Position numbers and translations under genes: made by a program. 64,000 nucleotides of DNA from Acidovorax temperans (GTDB lineage: Bacteria > Pseudomonadota > Gammaproteobacteria > Burkholderiales > Burkholderiaceae_C). Location of the stretch: NCBI RefSeq assembly GCF_006716905.1, contig NZ_VFPV01000001.1:1056001-1120000 (forward strand), read 5' to 3'. The notes beneath the pieces were generated by a model, which did no database searches, was not told the origin of the DNA, and worked only from the letters and a program-made list of their open reading frames with translations. Positions 46,148-52,892 of the stretch are shown one piece after another (the first letter of the stretch is position 1; each line of letters opens with the position of its first letter).

Positions 46148-47365
46148 ATGGCGCTGACAGATACCTTCACCAAAAACGCAAAACACAGCGGCAAACCTGC
46201 TGGCGACAAGCACCGCGATGGCAACGGCATGTACTTGCTGGTGACTGCGGGCGGCAAGTACTGGCGCATGGACTACCGCTTTGCCGAAAAACGCAAAACA
46301 CTTGCGCTGGGCGTGTACCCCGAGGTCTCACTGGCGAAGGCCAGACAGCGACGCGAAAAAGCACGCGAGCTGCTGGCGGACGGAATCGACCCCGGCATTG
46401 CCAAGCGCGAGGAAAAGCAAGCCAAGGCGGCAGCGGCAGGAAACACCTTTGAGGCGGTGGCAGAGCAATGGCTCAAAGCCACGGCAGCAAAGCGGGCCGC
46501 CATCACGCAGGACAAGGTTTCGACGTGGCTGCGCAAAGACGTGTTCCCCTACATCGGCAAGATGCCTATCACCACCATCGGGCCGCGTGACGTGTTGGCC
46601 GTGGTGCGCAAGATGGAAGCGCGGGGCGTGATCGACAGCGCAAAGCGCATCGGCCAGATATGCGGGCAGGTGTTCCGCTACGCGGTAGCCGAGGGCACGG
46701 CAGAGCGGGACGTGACCACCGACCTGCGCGGCGCATTCCAGCACGCAGAGAAAAAGCACTATGCCGCCATCACCGACCCGGCAAAGCTGGGCGGTCTGCT
46801 GCGCTCCATCCATGCCTACACCGGGCACCCCTACAGCGTGGCGGCACTGAAGCTGTCCCCGCTGGTGTTCCTGCGTCCCGGCGAACTGCGCACCGGCGAA
46901 TGGGCCGAGATTGATCTGGAGGCGGCAGAGTGGCGCATTCCCGGCAGCAAGATGAAGATGAAGAATGACCACATCGTCCCGCTGTCGCGGCAGGCCGTGG
47001 AGATTTTGCAAAGCCTGCACCCCATCACCGGGCATGGCCGCTATGTGTTCCCCAGCCTGCGCACAGGCGAACGCCCCATGAGCGAGAACACGGTGAATGC
47101 GGCGCTGCGCGGCATGGGCTACAGCAACGAGGTGCATACCGCTCACGGGTTCCGGGCCACGGCGCGCACCATCATGGATGAGGTGCTGGGCGAGCGGGTG
47201 GACCTGATCGAGCACCAACTGGCCCATGCGGTGAAGGATGCCAATGGGCGGGCCTACAACCGCACCGCGCACCTGCCAGCGAGGCGGGAAATGATGCAGC
47301 GGTGGGCGGACTACCTGGACAAGCTGCGCATTGGCGCGGATGTGATCCAGTTCAAAGCAGCTTGA
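46148..47365 (+). CDS. int: Tyrosine recombinase/integrase
   Basis: 405 residues. The N-terminal arm-binding domain (DUF4102 type; ALTDTFTKNAKHSGKPAGDK ... LALGVYPEVSLAKARQRR) is followed by a core-binding domain (about 95-190) and the catalytic domain. Catalytic residues are Arg in LRPGELRTGEW near 244, His-x-x-Arg in HTAHGFRATART near 332, a second His in IEHQLAH near 357 and the nucleophilic Tyr in GRAYNRT near 369. P4-type integrases of this kind use tRNA 3' ends as targets. GGAGG lies seven bases before the ATG at 46148. Confidence 0.97.
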   Translation: MALTDTFTKNAKHSGKPAGDKHRDGNGMYLLVTAGGKYWRMDYRFAEKRKTLALGVYPEVSLAKARQRREKARELLADGIDPGIAKREEKQAKAAAAGNTFEAVAEQWLKATAAKRAAITQDKVSTWLRKDVFPYIGKMPITTIGPRDVLAVVRKMEARGVIDSAKRIGQICGQVFRYAVAEGTAERDVTTDLRGAFQHAEKKHYAAITDPAKLGGLLRSIHAYTGHPYSVAALKLSPLVFLRPGELRTGEWAEIDLEAAEWRIPGSKMKMKNDHIVPLSRQAVEILQSLHPITGHGRYVFPSLRTGERPMSENTVNAALRGMGYSNEVHTAHGFRATARTIMDEVLGERVDLIEHQLAHAVKDANGRAYNRTAHLPARREMMQRWADYLDKLRIGADVIQFKAA

Positions 47366-47411
47366 ATACCTACATGCACAGCATGACCCTTCAGAGCCTT
47401 TTTCACAAAAA

Positions 47412-47487
47412 ACACTACCTATAGCGCCTTACCCCCCTAAAAAACACTACAGATAGTGTTGCACGACTATGAACTACGAGATATTAT
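47412..47487 (+). promoter_or_regulatory. Promoter region of the element's replication operon with two NrdR-like boxes
   Basis: Box A is ACACTACCTATAGCGC (47412-47427, 12 of 16 to the NrdR consensus). Box B is ACACTACAGATAGTGT (47444-47459, 14 of 16, and 14 of 16 identical to the host nrdA box 1). Starts are 32 bases apart, exactly as at nrdA. In the host-equivalent positions lie TTACCC (47429-47434), 17 bases, GATAGT (47452-47457). A better promoter TTGCAC (47459-47464), 17 bases, TATTAT (47482-47487) begins at the edge of box B. Confidence 0.65.
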
Positions 47488-47554
47488 CCGGCCGCCTACA
47501 TAGACGAGGCTGGACAAAACCACAGTACCCACACAGTCGGGCGGAAAGTGAAAA

Positions 47555-48031
47555 ATGGCATCCATAAACAAACTCATCATCATCGGTAATCTGGGCCGAG
47601 ACCCTTATTGCGACATCGTAAATACCGCCATTGCTGGCATGGTTCACCGTCACTTGACTGGCAATGACCATGCTCCAACGCTGAGCATTTCCGACGACAT
47701 GCCAGCAACCGGTGGCGGTGGAGAGAGCGCACCGGGCGCCCCGGAGGTGGCTGCATCGGACGACGATAGCGGCGATGGTGACGGCGACCCCGACTCAGAC
47801 CGACGAAGCCGCCCACGTTCCAAATCATCACACCCATCTTTCCCGCCCGCGCTACTCGCGTTTGAGCCTCTCTCGCACTACGTCGGTTTTGGCCGTAGTC
47901 GCATCTACCAGCTAATCGCCGCTGGTGAATTTCCCCAACCAATCAAAGTCGGTAAGTCGTCCCGCTGGGTGAAAGCGGAAGTTGACGCATGGATCAGCAA
48001 GCAAGCCACATCGCAACGAGTGGGGGGCTAA
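47555..48031 (+). CDS. AlpA-like regulator with an SSB N-terminal fragment (chimera)
   Basis: 158 residues. The first 17 (MASINKLIIIGNLGRDP) are those of a betaproteobacterial single-stranded DNA-binding protein, but the OB-fold then stops. A disordered Gly/Asp/Ser-rich stretch follows (45-95), and the C-terminal 60 residues are an AlpA/MerR-type winged helix (SHYVGFGRSRIYQLIAAGEFPQPIKV, then SSRWVKAEVDAWI). AlpA proteins activate integrase or excisionase genes of P4-like elements. GGAAAG lies before the ATG; an internal ATG at 47699 would skip the SSB piece. Confidence 0.75.
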   Translation: MASINKLIIIGNLGRDPYCDIVNTAIAGMVHRHLTGNDHAPTLSISDDMPATGGGGESAPGAPEVAASDDDSGDGDGDPDSDRRSRPRSKSSHPSFPPALLAFEPLSHYVGFGRSRIYQLIAAGEFPQPIKVGKSSRWVKAEVDAWISKQATSQRVGG

Positions 48032-48034
48032 GAC

Positions 48035-48361
48035 ATGCTGACAGCACGACAACATGCCGCAACGGCAGGACAAGTCACGTCCCACGCAGCCGCTACCAAC
48101 TTTGACACGTTGCCTGACAGCGCATTTATTCGCGAAGCGCAACTGGTGCAGAGCCCCAAACGACCGGACACCCCGGCCCCCCTGCCCTTCAGCGCGCCGA
48201 CCCTGTGGCGCAAGGTGAAGGCGGGCACATTCCCCGCACCCGTCAAATTGTCTGAGCGCGTGACCGCTTGGAATGTAGGCGCTGTGCGGGCTTGGATCGC
48301 CAGCCATTGCGCAACGCAACAGACAGGGACGCAAGCAAAGAGCCGGGAGGGTGAGCAATGA
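48035..48361 (+). CDS. Second AlpA-family regulator
   Basis: 108 residues. The core LPFSAPTLWRKVKAGTFPAPVKLSERVTAWNVGAVRAWIASH is a complete AlpA-type DNA-binding fold (recognition helix, then wing with W-x-x-x-x-V). It differs from the upstream copy in sequence, so it is not a recent duplication. It starts three bases after the upstream stop and overlaps the next gene by four bases (ATGA). It probably controls excision or the operon itself. Confidence 0.82.
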   Translation: MLTARQHAATAGQVTSHAAATNFDTLPDSAFIREAQLVQSPKRPDTPAPLPFSAPTLWRKVKAGTFPAPVKLSERVTAWNVGAVRAWIASHCATQQTGTQAKSREGEQ

Positions 48362-48609
48362 CCCAAAAGAAAACGCCCGACCCCACCAAAGCAGAATCGA
48401 GCGCGCCGAACACCGCGCAGTCTATCGCTACCGGCAAGGATTTTCACGCCCTGCGCAGTGCCTTTGCCCAGCAGGGGCACCACCTGCACAGCATTGCAGC
48501 GCCGAACGGCACAACCACCTATTGGGCCGAGCGCTGGGGGTTGGTGCGCTACCTGCCCAGCCTGCACGATGCCGCGCTGTTTCTGGCGCAGATTGGGGGG
48601 CGGCTGTGA
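48358..48609 (+). CDS. Small unknown protein of the element, 83 aa
   Basis: A Lys/Thr/Ser-rich N-terminus, then a compact region with FHALRSAFAQQGHHLHSIAAPNGTTTYWAERWGLVRYLPSLHDAALFLAQIG. It resembles small genes that often precede DUF3987 primase genes in integrated elements. Coupled on both sides (ATGA with alpA, GTGA with the primase). No function assigned. Confidence 0.7.
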   Translation: MTQKKTPDPTKAESSAPNTAQSIATGKDFHALRSAFAQQGHHLHSIAAPNGTTTYWAERWGLVRYLPSLHDAALFLAQIGGRL

Positions 48610-51062
48610 TCGCATCCGAACAATTCCAACAAGCCATTGCAGGTGCTGGCCTGCCCGTGCCCGAGGTGATCCACGGCGACGGCACGCTGTACCGATTCAG
48701 CACCAACGGCAAGCGCATGGATCAATCGGGCTGGTATGTCTTGCACGACGATGGCGACGTTCCGGCGGGTGCTTTTGGCTGCTGGCGCAGCGGTCTATCT
48801 CAGACCTGGTGCAGCAAGGACACCCAGGCAATGACCCAGGCCGAGCGCAGCGCCCACCAGCAGCGCATGCAGGCCATTGCCCAGCAGCGCGAAGCAGACA
48901 AGGCCCAGCGCCAGCACGATGCAGCGACGGCGGCGGCGCAGCGCTGGGAAGCTGCTGAACCTGCCCCAGCGGAACATCTCTATCTGGTGCGCAAAGGCAT
49001 CCAACCCCACGGCATCAAGGCCGAGGGCGAGGCGCTGCTGATCCCGCTGCGCGATGCATCGACCACCTTGCACAGCCTGCAAGCCATCGGCCCCGAGGGG
49101 GATAAACGCTTTCAACCGGGCGGGCGCATCAAGGGCTGCTACTTTGGCATTGGCAAGCCCAAGGGCGTGCTGATCGTGTGCGAGGGTTTCGCCACCGGGG
49201 CCAGCATCCATGAGGCTACCGGCCATGCCGTAGCGTGCGCAATGAACGCGGGCAATCTGCTGGAGGTGGCCCAGGCACTGCACAGCAAGTATCCCAAGCT
49301 GCGCCTGATCCTGGCAGCGGACGATGATGCGTTTACCGACGGCAATCCGGGTATCACCAAGGCCACCGAGGCGGCAAAGGCCGTAGGTGGCTACCTCACA
49401 AAACCTGACTTTGGCGAGCAGCGCAGCGCGGCAGAAACCGACTTCAACGACTTGCACCAGCAGGCCGGATTGGACGCTGTGAAGGCATGTATTGAAGCGG
49501 CTGCGCCCGTGGCGCAAGAGCCTGCATTCCCGCCATTGGAGGGTGCGGGCGACGGCGGCGCATGGCCTGACCCCACGCCCCTGCCCGACGCCCTGCCACC
49601 CGTGGCCCCGTTTGATGCCGAGCTGTTGCCCCACGCGCTGCGCGGCTGGATCGTGGACATTGCCGAGCGCATGCAGTGCCCGCCGGATTTTCCGGCTGTA
49701 GGTGTCATCACGGCGCTGTCTGGCCTGATCGGTGCGCGTGCCGTGGTGGCGCCCAAGCAGCACGATGATTGGCGCGTAGTGCCCAACCTGTGGGGGCTGA
49801 TCGTGGGCCGCCCAGGCGTGATGAAGTCCCCGGCGCTGGGTGAAGTCCTGAAGCCGCTGCACCGGCTGGAATCGACCGAGCGCGAGCAATGGCAGGCCGC
49901 GCATGAAGCATGGGAACTCGACACCAAGGTGGCCGAACTGGCAGGCAAGGCGAACGAGAAGCAAGCAGCGGCTGTTGCGGCAAAAGACCCCGATAAGGCA
50001 CGGGCGCTGCTGGCCCCCACCGAACAGCCCACCGAGCCGACGATGCGGCGCTACGTGGTCAACGACAGCACGGTGGAGGCACTGGCCGACCTGTTGGTAG
50101 AAAACCCATGGGGCCTGCTGGTATACCGCGATGAAGTCCACGGCCTGCTGTGCAGCATGGATCGGCAGGGGCAGGAAGGCGCACGCGGTTTCTACCTGAC
50201 AGGCTACGACGGCAATCAAGGCCATGCGGTGGATCGGATCGGGCGCGGGCACAGCTATGTGCCCCGTGTCTGCATGGCGATGCTGGGCGGCATTCAACCG
50301 GGCAAGGTGCAGAGCTATGTGCGCGAAGCCGTGAACGGCGGCGCGGGCGACGATGGCCTGTTGCAGCGCTTTGGCCTGGCGGTATGGCCCGACATTCAGC
50401 AGGAATTCAAGCTGGTAGATCGGTGGCCCGACACACCGGCGAAGCAAGCGGCATGGGCCGTGTTCGAGCGCCTGAATGGACTGCTGCCAGCCACCGACGA
50501 TGATCCCCAGGAATGGCGATTCAGTCCCGAGGCGCAGGCCATTTTTTATGAATGGCTGATCCCGTTCGAGACCGGCATCCGGGGGGATGATTTGCATCCG
50601 GCGCTGGTGTCGCACCTTGCCAAGTGGCGCAAGCTGATTCCGGCGCTGGCGCTGATCTTTGCATTGGTGGACACACCCGACACCAACGGCGTGATCCATG
50701 AGGGCGAGTTGATCCGGGCACTGGCGTGGGCCGAGTACCTGCGCACCCATGCCGAGCGGCTGTATGCGGCGGCACTGATCCCGGAGACCACGGGGGCGCA
50801 TGCGCTGCTGGTGAAGATCAAGGGCGGCAAGCTGTGCGACGGCGACGGGGTGCTGTGGGAGTCGTTCACACCCCGGCTGGTAGCCGTCAAAAGCTGGGCC
50901 GGATTGAATTCAGTGGACAGCGTGCGCAAGGCGGCGGAACTGCTGGCCGATTACGGCTGGCTGGCACGGGAGACCGTTCCATCGGGCGACACCATGGGCA
51001 GGGGCAGGCCCAGCGACCGCTACATGATCCATCCGGCGCTGCTGGCAGGGGGGCAAGCATGA
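48606..51062 (+). CDS. TOPRIM/DUF3987 primase-helicase of the element
   Basis: 818 residues. N-terminal part: a DNA-binding/primase-like region with WYVLHDDGDVPAGAFGCWRSG, then a TOPRIM domain with KGVLIVCEGFATGASIHEATG near 187 and LRLILAADDDAFTDGNPG near 235, holding the metal-binding Glu and Asp residues. C-terminal part: DUF3987 helicase with the nucleotide-binding loop GRPGVMKSPALGE near 400, and LLVYRDEVHGLLCSMDRQG. It should prime and unwind DNA to replicate the excised element. GTG 48606 overlaps the upstream stop (GTGA); the frame is open further upstream but that part is antisense-free shadow of the 83-aa gene. Confidence 0.88.
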   Translation: MIASEQFQQAIAGAGLPVPEVIHGDGTLYRFSTNGKRMDQSGWYVLHDDGDVPAGAFGCWRSGLSQTWCSKDTQAMTQAERSAHQQRMQAIAQQREADKAQRQHDAATAAAQRWEAAEPAPAEHLYLVRKGIQPHGIKAEGEALLIPLRDASTTLHSLQAIGPEGDKRFQPGGRIKGCYFGIGKPKGVLIVCEGFATGASIHEATGHAVACAMNAGNLLEVAQALHSKYPKLRLILAADDDAFTDGNPGITKATEAAKAVGGYLTKPDFGEQRSAAETDFNDLHQQAGLDAVKACIEAAAPVAQEPAFPPLEGAGDGGAWPDPTPLPDALPPVAPFDAELLPHALRGWIVDIAERMQCPPDFPAVGVITALSGLIGARAVVAPKQHDDWRVVPNLWGLIVGRPGVMKSPALGEVLKPLHRLESTEREQWQAAHEAWELDTKVAELAGKANEKQAAAVAAKDPDKARALLAPTEQPTEPTMRRYVVNDSTVEALADLLVENPWGLLVYRDEVHGLLCSMDRQGQEGARGFYLTGYDGNQGHAVDRIGRGHSYVPRVCMAMLGGIQPGKVQSYVREAVNGGAGDDGLLQRFGLAVWPDIQQEFKLVDRWPDTPAKQAAWAVFERLNGLLPATDDDPQEWRFSPEAQAIFYEWLIPFETGIRGDDLHPALVSHLAKWRKLIPALALIFALVDTPDTNGVIHEGELIRALAWAEYLRTHAERLYAAALIPETTGAHALLVKIKGGKLCDGDGVLWESFTPRLVAVKSWAGLNSVDSVRKAAELLADYGWLARETVPSGDTMGRGRPSDRYMIHPALLAGGQA

Positions 51063-51787
51063 GCACCTGGCTTGCACTGCTAAAAAATAAAAACACCCCA
51101 GGAGCAGGGGCTACAAAACCTACGAAACCCACCCAACACACCCATGCAGGGGGTTTTGTAGGTTTCGTAGCCTACCCCCAGGGGCATATTCAGAAATTCG
51201 ACGGGGCTGTGGCGAACCCCGAAACCCCGGCTGCGAACGCACCCACCACCGACCCCGACCGCTGGGCCTGGCCGCACAGCAGCGCCATGAACGGGCAGGA
51301 ACTCGACACCTTCATGGCGCGGCAGGCCCTGTTCTGCCAGCGTGGTGCAGCGCCCCAAGATGCCGAGCGCCTGGCCGACAGTCTGGTGAACCGGGATCGT
51401 GACGACGACGACCGGCGGCTGTGCCTGGAGTGCCGACACCTGCACGGTGCTGGCCCCTACCGCTGCGGCAATGCACGGGCGGCTGGCGTGCATGCTGACC
51501 TGGCCCGTGGCCTGGTGCTGATATTGCAGCGCTGCCATGGGTATGACGATGCACGCTTGCCCATGGGGGTGATGGTTGACGCGGCACCACCGACAGCAGC
51601 GCCAGCGACCGAACCACCCCGCACGCCATCCGGCCCATCCTGGCGGGAACTGGATCGCGCCTATCTGGCGCACCACCAGCAATGCAGTGTCTGCCAGTGT
51701 GCAGGCCGGGGCTACGGGCAGCGCTGCGCTACGGGCTTTGAGCTTTGGGCGGCGTACAGCAACATGAATTCAGACTTGAAGGAATAA
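51059..51787 (+). CDS. Unknown protein with two Cys clusters
   Basis: 242 residues, coupled to the primase gene (ATGA). The N-terminal 45 residues carry the mirrored peptides TKPTKPT and GFVGFVA, encoded by an imperfect DNA inverted repeat. The middle has a cysteine cluster CLECRHLHGAGPYRCG (150-165), and the end a second one, CSVCQCAGRGYGQRC, both possible zinc sites. Proteins of this build accompany DUF3987 primases in other integrated elements. A DNA- or RNA-binding accessory to replication is plausible but not shown. Confidence 0.7.
   Translation: MSTWLALLKNKNTPGAGATKPTKPTQHTHAGGFVGFVAYPQGHIQKFDGAVANPETPAANAPTTDPDRWAWPHSSAMNGQELDTFMARQALFCQRGAAPQDAERLADSLVNRDRDDDDRRLCLECRHLHGAGPYRCGNARAAGVHADLARGLVLILQRCHGYDDARLPMGVMVDAAPPTAAPATEPPRTPSGPSWRELDRAYLAHHQQCSVCQCAGRGYGQRCATGFELWAAYSNMNSDLKE
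51109..51172 (+). repeat. 22-base inverted repeat inside the Cys-cluster gene
   Basis: Arms 51109-51130 and 51151-51172 are complementary at 20 of 22 positions, with a 20-base loop. Each arm contains two tandem CTACRAAACC units. An AT-rich patch (TAAAAAATAAAAAC, 51081-51094) lies just upstream. Candidate origin/iteron or mRNA hairpin. Confidence 0.75.
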
Positions 51788-51790
51788 ACC

Positions 51791-52429
51791 ATGGCAACCA
51801 CCAAAAACACCAAGGGCAAGGACAAGACCCCGCCTGATCCCAATGCATTGCGGGTTGAAGTGCAGCCGGATGACAACCGTTCCGAAAAGCTGGCCGCGAT
51901 GGCAACCGCTGGCGCATTCACTGCGGCAACGATGCACACCTACACAGACGCAGGCGAAGCGCTGGGAGTGACGGAGCTATTGGCCGCCATGCGCAAGGCC
52001 GGGGACGAGACCGTGGCCGGAGACATGGGCCGGTTTGAGCGCGTACTGACGAACCAGTTTCTGACCCTGGACGCGCTGTTCAACAACCTGGCGCAACGCT
52101 CAGGGCGGCAGGAATCTTTCAAGGGCATTGAGGTGCTGATGCGGCTGGCCCTGAAGGCGCAGTCCCAGGCACGCGCAACGGCGGAGACCCTGGCACTGAT
52201 GAAGAACCCCATGCCCTACATCCGGCAAGCCAACATTGCCCATGGCCCCCAGCAGGTCAACAACGGCACTCCCACGAGCGCGGGGAAAAATCAAAGTCCA
52301 CCAAACGAACTATTGGAGCACCAGCATGGCAACACCCTGGACATTGGAGCGACGGCAACGGCAGGCCGAGCTGATCCGGCAATGGCAACCGTGGAAGCAA
52401 AGCACCGGCCCACGAACACCCGAGGGTAA
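51791..52429 (+). CDS. Unknown protein of the element, 212 aa
   Basis: Good ribosome-binding site (GAAGGA) before ATG 51791. A charged N-terminus (TKNTKGKDKTPPDPNAL) is followed by a helical domain (about 35-140) with LTNQFLTLDALFNNLAQRSG and IRQANIAHGPQQVNNGT, a segment also seen in phage and satellite proteins of unknown role. The last 35 residues overlap the next gene in another frame and look like low-quality coding sequence. No enzyme motif. Confidence 0.7.
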   Translation: MATTKNTKGKDKTPPDPNALRVEVQPDDNRSEKLAAMATAGAFTAATMHTYTDAGEALGVTELLAAMRKAGDETVAGDMGRFERVLTNQFLTLDALFNNLAQRSGRQESFKGIEVLMRLALKAQSQARATAETLALMKNPMPYIRQANIAHGPQQVNNGTPTSAGKNQSPPNELLEHQHGNTLDIGATATAGRADPAMATVEAKHRPTNTRG

Positions 52430-52550
52430 GGCCGCGTCATCACGCAACGCCTGGCAGGGTGGGCACCGGGCGCAACTGCGGGAGCTGACCCAGGCGCTGA
52501 ATGCCGAGCTGGCAGAGATGCGACGGATTAACAAGCTGGCGCGGGGTTGA
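52326..52550 (+). CDS. Small conserved element protein, 74 aa
   Basis: TPWTLERRQRQAELIRQW followed by QPWKQSTGPRTPEGKAASSRNA is a recurring signature in phages and integrated elements (Lys/Arg-rich, with S-TGP-TPEGK). A second helix (LTQALNAELAEMRRI) ends it. GGAGCACC precedes the ATG. It overlaps the end of 51791-52429 by 104 bases in a different frame. Function unknown; it may bind nucleic acid. Confidence 0.75.
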   Translation: MATPWTLERRQRQAELIRQWQPWKQSTGPRTPEGKAASSRNAWQGGHRAQLRELTQALNAELAEMRRINKLARG

Positions 52551-52791
52551 TAGAGGGCGGGCGCTGGCATGCTGGGGGTAGGGGAAAAGTCTAGGCCTGC
52601 GACGTGGGAGACACCCCGTAGTTCCGCACGCGCAGAAAAAATCCCCGTCTGAAAACAATCAAACGCGTAGCCGAACAGACGTGTGGGGAGTGTGCGACAT
52701 GGGGAGACTTTTACAAATGACGGTACTTTTGACGGTACTTTTCTAAATCGAAAACATGAAACCCAGCATTCATGCGGGTTTCAAGCCATCA
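52551..52791 (+). other. Right-end noncoding region of the element
   Basis: No gene seen. It holds two tandem copies of GACGGTACTTTT (52718-52729 and 52730-52741), matching the left-end arm sequence, and a hairpin GAAACCC-A-GCAT-TC-ATGC-GGGTTTC (52758-52782) just before attR. Confidence 0.6.
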
Positions 52792-52807
52792 TTCGATTCC
52801 TGTCGAG
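52792..52807 (+). repeat. attR: direct repeat at the right end
   Basis: TTCGATTCCTGTCGAG, followed by CCATCACC. Aligning CGAG-CCA with CGAGGAGACCA of the tRNA shows a four-base gap (GAGA), so this copy can no longer rebuild a working tRNA 3' end. Confidence 0.75.
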
Positions 52808-52824
52808 CCATCACCATACAAGCC

Positions 52825-52880
52825 AAATTGGCCTCCAGCGCTTGATATATAAGCGCTAGCAGCTACGAAATATGTAGCAA
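52825..52880. repeat. AGCGCTT palindromic repeat, copy 7
   Basis: CCAGCGCTTGATATATAAGCGCTAGCAGCTA, 18 bases past attR and before the rhtA stop. This is host sequence, which helps to place the right border of the element. Confidence 0.8.
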
Positions 52881-52892
52881 ACATCCATCCCA

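Larger units (their letters stand above)
45947..52807 (+). mobile_element. Satellite-like integrated element in tRNA-Arg(CCU)
   Basis: About 6.85 kb bounded by a 16-base direct repeat TTCGATTCCTGTCGAG (45947-45962 inside the tRNA; 52792-52807). An outward-facing tyrosine integrase lies next to the tRNA, followed by an AlpA-like operon with a primase-helicase, and small unknown genes. No portal, capsid, tail, relaxase or type IV secretion gene is present, so it is a P4-like satellite or minimal integrative element that depends on other mobile DNA. Shared sequence GGTACTTTTGACGGTA near both ends supports the limits. Confidence 0.85.

Noticed and set aside
45947-52807. Complete prophage or integrative conjugative element
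   Set aside because: No structural, lysis, packaging, relaxase or secretion genes were found; only integration, regulation and replication functions are present.
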